A stretch of DNA of 64,000 nt from positions 29,128,359 through 29,192,358 of the forward strand of contig CM055092.1 in NCBI GenBank assembly GCA_029204225.1. The letters run 5' to 3'. Source of the stretch: Diphasiastrum complanatum. Lineage: Eukaryota > Streptophyta > Lycopodiopsida > Lycopodiales > Lycopodiaceae. A program made the translations under genes and the position numbers. The notes beneath the pieces are model-generated. The model saw only the letters and a program-made list of their open reading frames with translations, had not been told where the DNA came from and searched no databases. This document shows, piece after piece, positions 51,715-64,000 of this stretch (within the stretch, counting starts at the first letter, position 1; every line of letters begins with the position of its first letter).

Positions 51715-52220
51715 GAGGAAACAAAATGAAAGGAGAGGACGAGACTTGGGCGTATATTTCAGACAAAAAGCGTGATGGGGCTAAAGGGCACGTCATCTCC
51801 TCGGTCCGCTCCCTTGGATTCCAGCCACGTGTCGAATTACCACGTGGCAAGATCTAAATACTTTAAGAATATCCCACTGTGACCGGCTTGAAGTGCTAGC
51901 GTGATGCGCGAGGCCTTAATGGAACGGAGGTTGTACGTCTCCCCACTTGGATGCTCTCCACGTGTCTTTTTCCACGTGTAAGCTTTTCTATTGAAAACGT
52001 GGCACAATCGGAAGGGTCTGTCAGTATCCAACGGTGGTGGACGTCAAATCGATGTGCCGTTAAGGTTGGTGAGGAGGGGGGAGGTGGCCGCCACCGGCTG
52101 TGCCTTTTGCCGTGGTTCATGTGGCTATGTTGTTGTAATTGGGATGTGAGAAGGCTGCGTGTGAGGGGGGCGGTTGCATGCCACCCTCTTGAGTGACACG
52201 TGGCTGCATGGTTGCCGCAG
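51715..52220 (-). promoter_or_regulatory. Putative promoter of the P450 reductase
   Basis: G-box cores are dense here: ccacgtgtc (about 51827), ccacgtggc (51840), ccacgtgtc (51959), ccacgtgta (51974) and acacgtggc (52196). A tatccaacggtgg (52026), the reverse of CCGTTGGATA, also occurs. On the minus strand tatttaga lies at about 51855, a weak TATA candidate 140 bp before the upstream ATG. Such motifs bind bZIP and bHLH proteins in plants; regulation by light or stress is only inference. Confidence 0.55.
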
Positions 52221-55200
52221 GCTTCGGCAGCGCAAGGAGGGCAGGCACGTCATGTGGCGATAATGAAGATGCGCAACCGACGTCGACCTACCAGTCCCTC
52301 CTTTGAAGGAAAGGTTACACTCACTCTTTGGTCTCACATTTATTATCTTGTAAGTAATGGACACATACTTGGGGGCTTTTTATGCCCATTTTTTAGACTG
52401 CTTCAAAAGCAAAACGCGCACCACTCCTCCGATCCACTCTTTTTTGGTGTTTTTGAAATTGATTACATTTTTCAAATGCAGATTTTGTTTCATAATGATC
52501 GTTTCAAAAAAGCAGAACTATCCATTGCGCGATGTAAGTAGCTTGAGCAAATGACGTTCTGGTGAGTAAGGAATCACGACCTCGAGCACCCGGCTCCTTC
52601 CACGATGCGTTAGAAAGGGGTCCATCAAATAATACTCAACACATGAAATTGTGTCTCTTTTTAAAGCTCGTCACAATGTGCTAAAAGCTAATATATCTCG
52701 CATTTGTTAGTTGGAACACAAAAAAGCCACATCCTTTTCTTAATGTATGTTGTCTGAAATTGCAAATTTTTGTTTTTTGTCTCAGGTTTTCGATGATTCA
52801 ACATTTCTTTCACTTTGAGCATATTTGTGTTGTCTTCGACAAAACTTGTCGTGATGTATCACATTATTTAAATTTTATTCTTCAAATTCCACCAATAGAA
52901 TGATTTTGAGACTACACATATGCATCATATTTTGTTAACATCATTTTTGAATCACCTTGGAGTTGGTGCTTGAATTTTAAACTTCAAGGTGCACTCACAA
53001 CCAATGTGCTCTTTATTAATGAAATTTTATAGTCTTTAGTTCAAAGTTGGAAAGTCTCAACTTCTCAAGTCTTGAAAATTCAAGTCGAGGGGCAATAAAG
53101 TTGAGTCTTCTTGAAGATTTAATAGCCCATGTCTTACCAAGGGCATTAAACCCAAGCGTGATGATTTTTTGGGACATCAAGCCCAAGGGCAGTAAATTCT
53201 GGGGGAAAAAAGGCCAAGGCCGATTTAAGAGCCAAGGCCCAAGGGAAACATTTTTTATATTGTGGAGAATTCTAGGCCCTTGGGACTTCCTAGAATTTTC
53301 AACAATTTAAAGCATTCAAGTCCCATTATTCATCACAACTATGTACTTATAACTACAAAAAAGGAGGCTTTATATTGCTACTTTTCTCCATCATATTGAT
53401 TTGCCTTACAATTTCCTCCGAAGTCTTTACTAGCATAATGTCATGTTGCCATTAAGTAGAATTTTGTGCTCATAAGTTATCAAGGCTTGATAATACACAA
53501 GGAAATCCTCGTAAGGTTCTTATTTAGAGGCTAACAACTAATCTTGCATTATGTATGAATGTACACACACAAATAAGCATCAAAAACTATAATCGGCATG
53601 ATGTCGACATACCATTTATCGAGGCCAAACATGGAAATCCTTGTCACGCACGCAATTGTCACACAACAAAGAGAAACCTAGCCTTACAAATAGAACATTC
53701 ATTTTGTTCCTCGCCAACTTCCAATGATTTTTTCATTATGTACATTTAATAACATTTGAAGAGGCTTTTGTTATCAAATTCATACAATTAATTATATCTT
53801 AGTTATGTCTTTCCAAATTCTTTTGAAGCCACAATGATTTCTCACCTTTGTGAAAGATGTCTTCTCACTTGCTAACACTGTAATCTTTCAGTGAATGTAG
53901 TTGTAGAAGGCTAGGTCTACATCACTAGATGTATGACCAAGTTGTGTGAAAGCAAATTACCCATCCATGGAAGAGCAGATAATTGCATAACATGAGCAAA
54001 AGACACAAGAGATCAAGCAATAGGATCATGAGAGAAACCATTGGCACAAGCAACATCATCAACAATGATAAGTTGAAGAGGGGAAACTTCAATCACTAGA
54101 ACCAAATGAATGTCGTCTTTTTATCAAAGGAACATACTACTAAGACTAAAGATACGTACAATAATACAAAATCTATAGTTAAATCAACATCATCTCCATC
54201 CAAAAATGCAAAAAACAAATTTGTAAATCACAGATGGAGGAAGATCTACAAATAAGCAAGCCTATTCACAAAATATTTTATGCTCGAACCTCTTGGAATG
54301 ATTGGACAAGTTTCTAGTAAACCTCTACAGTGGCATAAACATCAAGCTTTCAACGTGATATAAGAAAGGTGCATTCAACTTCCATAATATGCATGGTTGA
54401 TATAGAAAAGCTTGAAATTGCCCTAGACTCTTAGAATGGGCAATTTGTGATACTGTTAAGGCATCCTTTTGATTGGATGTATGGAAATGTATGAGGCTTA
54501 AGAGCTTTCTTGGAACCATATTTTATAACAGTTATGAAGCTCAAGATCTTCTTGGAACAATGTTATGAAAAAACTCGTGTTGTTTTTATGGAAACATGCT
54601 AGCATATAAGTAGTAATCTAAACATGATTGGACCCCTTCTTTTCCTCCTTTAAATCCTATTGGTTGAGTGACATATGACCTCTCAAATTTGATTGGACCA
54701 ATTTGATGGATTTCTAGCTTTTTGATTGGTCACTAGCTCTCATGCTAACACATAGAGAACTGTCACACATCCAACCTCATCTTGACAAATGTAACAAGCC
54801 TAACCTAGCTCGAGCCACATCACACTCTATTTTTGGCCTAATCATTACTTGACATGTGTACTTGCCTATTTTGCCTCTAATGCCAATATTGGCCCTATCT
54901 CCAACTAACATGTGGATAGATGTCTACAAAATTTGAAGTACCCCTAACTCAACATTGATTTAACATGACTATGACTATTTTCCACACGTGGGAACATGCT
55001 CCACACATGTGATATTTCCATACAAGAAATTGTAATATATTTGCCAATTTCTCACATTTAGAGCATGAGATGAACGATTTATCCTACACTAGAAATGAGC
55101 TTAAGAAAAAGGGAGTTTAATCTAGATGGGAAGCAAAGTAATTGGACCCAAACTAAAATTTCCAAATTGAGGCTAGAATCAATAAAGAAATGCATGGTGT

Positions 55201-56342
55201 GCTTGAATACGTTGTTGTCTCTAAAGTAGAAAGTGCCAACATTGAGCAATCTACTAGCTTTAGATGGAGCAACAAATTTGAAATTGAAGAATAGCCTAAC
55301 TAAGAAATTTGAGTTTAAAATTGTAAGGTTTAATGGCTTCCATTGACTATCAGTTGATACTTGGAGAAATTTACCAAAAGGTAATTTTCTCATGAGATAT
55401 ATGACCACAATATGAGTGACAATGATTAGATAAAGTATCAAGTACCTAATTGGCTACATAGTAGAAGCTCAGTTTCCCTTTCCTCCTAGATAAGGCTATA
55501 TCTTGTGTTCTATGATGGTAAGGGGGATTGAGAAGAGGATGGCAACAATGGTGCAGTGTGAAATGGAAAGTTGTGGGGTGATGAGCTAGGATTAGAGATG
55601 ATAGAAGATCAAATCGGCATGACTTAGGAGAGAGTGAGATCTTGGGAGGAGGGGAAAAAGACACATTGATTAGTTGGGAATTGAGGGCCTGATATGTTAG
55701 TTGAGCTTCAAAGCCAAGACTTGGCTTGTTGTGATGCTCTCAAAATCACCTTTTGAGAAAGGTAAAGATCCGATTGATGTGAAACGTATCACTCTCAGTT
55801 GTGGAGTGGTATGGATCAGTCAAAATGTGTGTAGCTACATTCCCAATGATGATCATCATGTTTGATGTAGTCTAAACCATCTCCAAGCTCATTATGGACT
55901 TCTTGGGGGCCACCATATTTGCCATCACCAAGCTATAGGTAAGGTGGAGGTGAAAATTTTAGATTTGAATAAGTGGAAGAATTAGAATATATGATCACTT
56001 GTAGGCATTATGACATTATGTCTAGGTTAATGCTATTCTAAATCTGATATAAGCTTGTAGAGCATGATGTGATTTGCAAGTAAATCTTTTGCGAGTTTCT
56101 TTCTTGCCAAAAATAGCACATGGTGTGCTAACTTTGTTATGCCACTACTTGATTGTTTATTATTAAGAATTGTGGTGTGATACATAGTTAAAAATCCCAC
56201 TATGGAATTCCTAAGAAAATTTTGAAATAAATTTTTTTGTAGCCTTTAAAGGTGGCGTGTCTGCTTGCCATCTTTGGAAACTGCTTTTTTTTTATTTTTT
56301 TCTTGTTTCACTTAGCACACTGGCATGCTAAATTTGAAGGAT
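52221..56342. other. Intergenic DNA with no supported gene
   Basis: AT-rich with scattered short frames and no domain on either strand, including the 120- and 72-codon minus frames at 55.08-55.66 kb, which match nothing I recognise. Near 54980-55010 the text ccacacgtggga...ccacacatgtg resembles the G-box-bearing LTRs, so a decayed LTR may be present. Confidence 0.45.
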
Positions 56343-56500
56343 GCAATTTTTTTTCTTCTTCTAGTTGTTTCACTTAGCACGTTGGCATGCTATGTTTGGA
56401 TGTTGCAAAAAATATTCTGAAGCAATTTTTTTTCTTCTTCTAGTTGTTTTACTTAGCACGTTGGCATGCTATGTTTGGATGTTGCAAAAAATATTCTGAA
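56343..56500 (+). repeat. 79-bp tandem duplication
   Basis: Two units, 56343-56421 and 56422-56500, are nearly identical (gcaattttttttcttcttct ... atattctgaa, about two mismatches). A more diverged half unit with cacttagcacactggcatgc precedes at about 56308. The frequent gttggcatgctatg core contains the palindrome gcatgc. Confidence 0.92.
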
Positions 56501-58213
56501 ATAATGTTTTTACTCAAAATTTGGTTCTCAAATGTGTCAAAATAGCTTTTCTATTTTATTATTGAAAATTTTCAACCTATCAGACTTGTAATGAATCCAC
56601 AAATATGATGTAATATCTTAAAAGTATATATTATTTATGATAGTGATGGTTCGATACCTTAATTGCCACATAGACTACACAGTTTGGTGCTTGAATTATC
56701 ACATAGACTGTATAATTTGTTATACATGAGAAAGTTGAATGATTGTAAATGATTCACGTGATATAGTGGCTCATGCTATGGTGTCCAAGCCTTTTGTGAT
56801 ATTGGAAAATGAAAAGCCAATTTTAATATGTGACAAAAAAGAAAAAAAATTAGAAGATCATGGACAAATTAGTACTAGGTAGATGAGAAATCTCTTAACT
56901 ACAATGATCCCAATTAAGTAATAATCTGGAAAATCTATTGGAGAAACTATCACTTTTATAGAAAGTATCTTTTTATCTTGTAGTGATATTGTGTTTTGCT
57001 TCAAAGCTTGCGTGTCATTATGATGAAAGTGAAGCAAGTAGATTACTCAATTGTTTAATGAAACAAGGTACAATTCAATGCAATTTTTTGCATTCTTCTC
57101 TAGGATGTGATGGCTAGCACTCTCATTTCCAAAAATAAAAATGTCTTTAGGTTATATGGCTATTCAAATAGCTAGTTTAATGATAAAGGCAATCATGTTA
57201 GAAGTAGGGCAAACCTACTTTCATACATGAAAATACCACAATAAGGAGAGGATCTACGTTTTTCTCCCCTCTTGTCAATCTCTAGGTTTATTCTCTTATC
57301 ATCCATGTAACATGCCAATTGATGTCTTTGTTCTAGAACTGCCACTCTCTCTTCATGGCTTCTTCCTAGCAAGGGCAATCCCCCTAGCACCCTAATGCAC
57401 AATCAATCCCATTGGTCGATAGCTCTTATTTTCAAGAGTTCATATGTTTACATACATCTTAATTCATTCATGCATCATATGATTTAGTTGAAGTTGGTGC
57501 CCGTACACCTTCCAGATGGACAAATTCTTTAGATTAATTTTTTTTTTTGACTATTCTTAGCAAACATAACATTTTTGCAAAAAGGTCATCCAAAAGTGTC
57601 CTACATATTGCTTATATCTAATTATGTTGCCTTTATAATAGATATGCCATTTACCCTTTGAAACTAAGCATCTAGAATATGTAAGTCTTGGATGTAGAAT
57701 CCTAGTAGATCAAATTCAATCGATTACAATCACACTTTGAATCATTTCATCAAAAGTTTGACTTTCACAATACAAAAATGATTTTTTTCAATAGGAATAA
57801 GTGAAGATGCCATTTAAGTCATCGCAATTGTAAGAAGATAAAAAATGACATTTGAGGTGCATGTTGATTTCCCAATGTTTGTTTGACTCCTTAAATTTGG
57901 CTAAGAATTTTACATGTACCACTTTGAGTTGAAATTACATAGATTTAATAAGAGAAAGCATTTTCTAAGGATGTATGTACATATTCTAGTATATTATATA
58001 GCCAAGATTTGATATCGCCATATAGAGTAGTGGACCACATAGCCAAGACTTTACTATACAATGTATAATATTAGACTCCACAATAATCTCCCATATAAGA
58101 ATTGTTTTTTAATGTATTGTTTTCTAGGTCTCGTGAAAACAACCCTTGACCATAGGTTGGATGCCCTTTCAGAGCTTTTGAGGAGTTTTCAAAATTAGTT
58201 TTATTCTATAATG
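56501..58213. other. Intergenic DNA, no feature recognised
   Basis: AT-rich; only short random frames. No tRNA, repeat or domain is seen before the SINE copy at 58214. Confidence 0.45.
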
Positions 58214-58303
58214 CTTCTTGGTTTCCAAGAGGATGCTCCAACCTGGGACCAAAGAAACTATAAATGTCAAGCTAACCAACTAAGCCAACCCTGTTGGGTT
58301 AAA
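58214..58303 (-). mobile_element. Short tRNA-related SINE, copy 2
   Basis: A minus-strand 90-bp body flanked by exact 11-bp direct repeats attctataatg (58203-58213 and 58304-58314). It aligns with copy 1 throughout: agggttggcttagttggtta against agggttggctcagttcgtta, shared gtttctttggtcccaggtt, and ccaag near the end. The A-box TGGCTTAGTTGGTTAG is closer to consensus than in copy 1; the B-box region (GGTTGGAGCAT) is further from it. Confidence 0.8.
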
Positions 58304-58314
58304 ATTCTATAATG

Positions 58315-59231
<917 letters not shown>

Positions 59232-59859
59232 GTCGTGGACAGGTTCACGCGCCCAACGCGACTGGGCTGTTCGTGTAAAGAGGTGTTTAGCATCTTTCTT
59301 GATCGTGGATCCAGATTAATGGCCAGCGGTTGTTGGGCCCTTAAACTTCATTTTTAAATTTTTTTAAATTGTTTGAAGTTCAGTCACCAAAGGACTAAAG
59401 GGTAGAAAAATTAACTCTTCATTAAAAATTGTCATCTCAAAGGGTTTCAACTATTGTGACTTTAAGCTGAGGACTGTCCCTTTCTCTTTAGGGCCCTGTC
59501 TACTGGTGTTTTTTGCAAGAAAGTGAAAAACAGAGTGATAATTGAGCATGGAGAACACGACTATTTTGCAGATTTGACAAGACATGAGCTATCTCAGTGC
59601 AATTGCCTATGTGATGATTTAAAAATCTTCAAAATCGGAGATATGTGTGCGACGGAGTACTTTTTTGAAAAAGGCAGTGTTGTCATAAGCCATTTTTTTT
59701 TCAAGCTTAAGGGCAGTTTCGAGCCATTTTGAGGCCAAATACTTCAAATTGGCATAAGTTTCTATCCATAGCTCGGATTGAAGAGCACTCAAAGACGTCA
59801 TTTGTCAATTTTGCAGCAAATTTTCCATTTTTGCAATCCGGACTCATCTAAGTGCAGCA

Positions 59860-59978
59860 ATGACAACTCTTAGCGAGAGCGTCCTCAATGAGTCTAACAA
59901 ATTGGAAGGAGCCGACAACTATGCAGTTTGGAAATTCAAACTGATGAACAGTTTGATGAAAAAGGAGTTATGGAAGAT
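59860..59978 (+). pseudogene. Copia gag N-terminus, cut by an LTR insertion
   Basis: The ATG at 59860 opens MTTLSESVLNESNKLEGADN, followed by YAVWKFKLMNSLMKKELWKI, the standard start of copia Gag (L-x-G-x-N-Y-x-x-W). Coding stops where TGTTACGTCC, a different element's LTR, begins at 59979. No primer-binding site was identified before it. Confidence 0.7.
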
Positions 59979-61007
59979 TGTTACGTCCATATTCAGCTAA
60001 GGATTTGGAATAGTCCTAATATGGTAGACCGGCCCTTCATATTTGAGATTGTTGTTTATGCCTCGATTTAATTCCATGTCAAGGCCAGTTTGTAACTAAT
60101 ACCCTTGAGAGGACCCAGACACTCCTACTGAGACATGTGGAGTAGTGCATGGCTTGTGACGACTGTATGCATGAGGATAGTATGGAATATGTGAACTATG
60201 TTTAGATGGACTGCATGGGAGGTTGCATGGGTGCATGCACAGGCTTCCTACACCTACGTATACGGGAAGGGACACAACTTCCTCCATTTTAAGCTTTTGG
60301 TTCTAGGTTGTCGGTTTCTCTCCCCTCCTCTTGTATTCACTTGCCATGGCTCGGGGGTGAGGTGTTCGGAGACATCTCAATTGGATGGGCGGTTTGGCTC
60401 CCAATAGTTTCTTTATGTGTTGATCATGTCCTCATCTTGGTAGCTTTCCTAGTTGGTCTTTACATTGGTATCAGAGATGCAACAATTCTTCAATTGCTTG
60501 CCTCTACCCAAGAGTAATAATTTAGAATCCAAAGATTAGACTAAGAATAATGATTCTTAGGTAAAATTTGAAAGCTTAAGGGATAATTCCATGTCTTCTC
60601 TTTCTCGTTTTGAGGACAAAACTTGTTTAAGGGGGGCAGAATGTTACGTCCGTATTCAACTAAGGATTTGGAATAGCCATAATATGGTAGACCGGCCCTT
60701 CGTATTTGAGATTGTTGGTTACGCCTCGATTTAATTACATGTCAAGGTCAATTTGTAACTAATAACCTTGAGAGGACCCAAACACTCCTATTGAGACATG
60801 TGGAGCAGTGCATGGCTTGTGACGGTTGTATGCATGAGGATAGCATGGAATATGTGACCTATGTTTAGATGGACTACATGGGAGGTTGCATGGGTGCATG
60901 CACAGGTTTCCTACCCGTATGTATACGGGAAGGGACACGACTTCCTCTATTCTAAGCTTTTGGTTCTAGGTTGTCGGTTTCTCTCCTCTCCTCTTGTATT
61001 CACTTGC
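59979..61007 (+). mobile_element. TRIM-like gypsy LTR pair with a 177-bp interior
   Basis: Two direct repeats (59979-60344 and 60642-61007, 366 bp each, roughly 92 percent identical by eye) start TGTTACGTCC. The first continues to TTTACA at 60464, then a primer-binding site (TGGTATCAGAGATG, 60466-60479). Directly before the second is the gypsy-type tail gaggacaaaacttgtttaag and polypurine tract ggggggcagaa (to 60641). The interior between primer site and LTR is therefore only about 177 bp: a terminal-repeat retrotransposon in miniature, or a Ty3/gypsy element that lost its whole coding region. It interrupts a copia gag. The second LTR lacks the last 120 bp. Confidence 0.75.
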
Positions 61008-61490
61008 AGTTGGTAACAGAAGTGGATGAACTGAGTTGGCATTAGCCAATTTCAAGTCCAGTGTGGATGACTCATTCGCTGAATTCAAGAGCTTGATCTT
61101 GAGTTCCACAAAAGGAAGCCTTCCCTCCACTTCTCAGTTGTCCCCTTCTCCACTTCCATCAGTTTCGGGTGAGACTTTACAGTCTCACCCCAGTGTCTTT
61201 AAAGATTTAAAGCCTCCTAATTTTAATGGGAAGAGAAGGATAGAAATGCAGATATTCTACAAACCTTCCTCAGCAAATGGAAGAACATTCATGCTCTTAA
61301 ACAGACCCTTGACCATTTGCAAGCTATTGAGGCCAGTCTTTCCTTAGGGCCTATGGCCTGTAAGTGGTGGTTAAATCTCTAGGAGACTGGGCAGACTCCT
61401 CGGTCATGGAAAGCATCCAGTTTTATCTACAAGATAGAAATCATCAATTTTAGCATGCTAGATTTGGTTCTTCATGTTCTAGTTATATCT
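61008..61490 (+). pseudogene. Ty3/gypsy gag fragment
   Basis: Follows the second LTR after a primer-like ttggtaacagaagtgg. The frame from 61036 has FAEFKSLILSS, a Pro/Ser-rich stretch and FKDLKPPNFNGKRR. A frameshift gives DHLQAIEASLSLGPMACKWW, the hydrophobic C-terminal half of gypsy Gag (retrotrans_gag, ending in W-W). Broken by stops. Nothing downstream resembles a zinc knuckle or protease. Confidence 0.6.
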
Positions 61491-61670
61491 TGATGTGTAA
61501 AATTGATGTAAGAAATAGTGGAGCATCCAATTTGGACACTATTCTCTATATCAATTATGAAAGATACTTTAGAACCTTAGAAAGGAGATCTATAATTAGA
61601 ATGGAGATCATTATAAATTTGGATCAAAGTTCTATTGTCAAAACTATGCCAAAACTAGTTGAAGAGGGAG

Positions 61671-62323
61671 TGTGAGAGATTTCAACTAGTTTAGTCTAGT
61701 TTAGTCATATTTTGGTTAATTGTCAATAAGAGGCCAAAACTCATTTGAGACTTAGAGATAAACTTTTTGAAGTTATATTAGTTTAAAATACATTCAATAA
61801 ACACTTTTTGAAAGTGTGGGAAAGCTGGTAGTCGAGTTTGAGAGAGATTCAAATTTGAACTTTGGGTACATTGAATCTAGACACAAAAATAGTAGGGTTT
61901 ACAATTTGGAGGGAAAGCCAAGTGGCCAAATAGGGTTTGGACACTCTATAAAAGGATGTAACTCGTGTAGAGACACATCTTCTCTCTTCTCTCTCTCATT
62001 TCATCATTATACATCGTTCTGTTTGGGTTCTACTACTCATGGTGCACTATCTTGGTGTTATCTTGCAATCTTGTGTGTAGAATGCTCATTTATTGCTATT
62101 TTTTGTTCCACACGTGTGAAATACAATAGGGTACTGTAATTGTACGGAAAATAAACATGTTTTATGTTTTGGTTCATGTTTGATCAATATCTCTCAGAGT
62201 TTGCATCTCATTTTGTATGTAGATGCTGATTTTTCTACATTGGCAGGATTGTTGGTTTGCTCCTTATTGTAACCAAAGATCAGGGACATGGATTGGATCT
62301 TGAATGATCTGAAATCCTTTGCA
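61671..62323 (+). repeat. Copia LTR (653 bp), same family as the Copia-B LTR
   Basis: Starts TGTGAGAGATTTCAAC just after the purine tract gaagagggag and ends ...aatcctttgca, where the homologous Copia-B LTR also ends before its primer site. TATA box ctataaaagg at 61946-61955, G-box CACACGTGTG at 62109-62118. It is followed at once by minus-strand gypsy gag, not by a primer site, so it is a 3' LTR or a remnant. No exact target duplication is seen. Confidence 0.72.
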
Positions 62324-63101
62324 GTCCATAAACGAACTGCCATTGTGCCAATTTATGGTCAAAGAGCAGCACCTTGGCCAAATAATCATAGAACTTTTGG
62401 ACATAGGTGTCTAGTTCCTGATTGCCCATCCGACAGCTTACGAAGCAAATATAAAACTATGAATCATCTACTATAACAAAGGCCTTGTATTCTTCCAAGA
62501 ATCCAACCTAAAATTGCTCGTTTTGAAGGCAGTTCCCTCCTCCAGCAGGAGGAAGTCTTATCCTCTAGAAACAAAAAAATGGAAGATATTCGTTTCTCTT
62601 TAGATATATTGTGCAAGCTAAAATAGCTTGTCCAATGGCTTATCCAATACTCAACAACTTTAGGATATTTGAACTTTTTTTCATTGATAAAGACATCCGA
62701 TAAATAGCCCAAGTTGTTAGAATTAATTGATTGCAATTGATTAGATAAATTTTGCATTTGATTATATCTTTGTTTGTTGCTCTGATGAAGTTCTAGAATG
62801 GCTGTATTGAGAGTGTGAAGCAATTGGTTGGAATCGATCAAGTCTCCCATGTCTTATATGGCTGGTCGACTTTTAGGAGAACCAAAAAATTCGTCTCCCA
62901 CTGTGAAACTTCCTCATTTGCCATATTTCTAGGAAAAATGCAAAAAATTCCATTAACTTCATCTTTTAAGTACTCCTGTACAATGTAAATATCAAAAATT
63001 TGATGTATGAAGCGAAAACTAAAGTTCAAGAACAAACTCCATTGTATCATATTATCTGATTCCTTAGGATCGGATCTCGAGAGACAATGAGAGTAATTCA
63101 A
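62324..63101 (-). pseudogene. Ty3/gypsy gag fragment on the minus strand
   Basis: Read from high to low: a Gln-rich helix (ILELHQSNKQRYNQMQNLSN), KYPKVVEYWISHWTSYFSLH, ISKEKRISSIFLFLEDKTSS (usually SYF-x-hhxIxxxxKxxxAxxxLxGxA), then after frameshifts ELDTYVQKFYDYLAK and LFDHKLAQWQFVYGL. The match is to the central gypsy Gag domain. It ends exactly at the copia LTR boundary, 62323/62324. Confidence 0.6.
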
Positions 63102-63937
<836 letters not shown>

Positions 63938-64000
63938 ACATTCTGCATATTACAGAGTATACATGACTCAAACCAATAAAATGAAGACTGTCACAGACAT

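Noticed and set aside
55079-55664. Possible small minus-strand gene pair (120 and 72 codons)
   Set aside because: No recognisable domain, AT-rich composition like the surroundings, and no splice or regulatory support.

Overview
This is a plant nuclear segment dominated by LTR retrotransposons. Two intact, spliced host genes stand out: an ASR3-like trihelix transcription factor (+ strand, 33.9-35.2 kb) and a complete 18-exon NADPH-cytochrome P450 reductase (- strand, 44.9-51.6 kb). GT-AG introns, Ty1/copia and Ty3/gypsy elements primed by initiator-Met tRNA, and very long (GA)n/(CT)n microsatellites point to a land plant with a large, repeat-rich genome. I cannot name the species. The sparse genes and retroelement load would fit a fern, a gymnosperm or another large-genome lineage, but that is inference.

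Layout. 0-6.5 kb: a minus-strand copia element (Copia-A) bounded by a 5-bp target duplication, inserted into an older LTR, with its own internal insertion and deletions, followed by a gypsy RT remnant. 6.5-16.9 kb: a plus-strand copia element of the same family (Copia-B) whose 5' LTR is split by a non-autonomous LTR element without gag/pol; its RNase H is joined abruptly to a second copia remnant (Copia-C) with an LTR. 16.9-19.4 kb: non-coding, with (CA)n and (CT)n arrays. 19.8-29.7 kb: a mosaic in which a gypsy protease fragment is followed by a copia element twice in succession (gypsy, Copia-D, gypsy, Copia-E), ending in a gag-protease scrap (Copia-F); a perfect 25-bp inverted repeat marks one junction. 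30.4-33.2 kb: GA arrays and non-coding DNA. 33.2-35.2 kb: the trihelix gene with a G-box-rich promoter and an inverted repeat in its single intron. 38.3-41.1 kb: minus-strand Copia-G and a probable LTR. 41.1-42.9 kb: a DNA-transposon-like element with diverged terminal inverted repeats that carry small hairpins. 44.9-52.2 kb: the P450 reductase and its G-box-rich upstream region. 52.2-59 kb: mostly featureless. 59-64 kb: copia and gypsy gag scraps, a TRIM-like LTR pair and a 269-bp (GA)n array.

The host genes are unrelated in function: one is a nuclear DNA-binding regulator, the other the ER-membrane electron donor for cytochromes P450. Both upstream regions are rich in CACGTG-type G-boxes and CCGTTGGAT-like motifs. 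All retroelement ORFs are broken. The least expected find is a very short tRNA-related SINE family: two copies (48.6 kb, inside a reductase intron, and 58.2 kb), each with its own target-site duplication. No single dramatic new system is evident; the novelty lies in small repeat families and junction structures.
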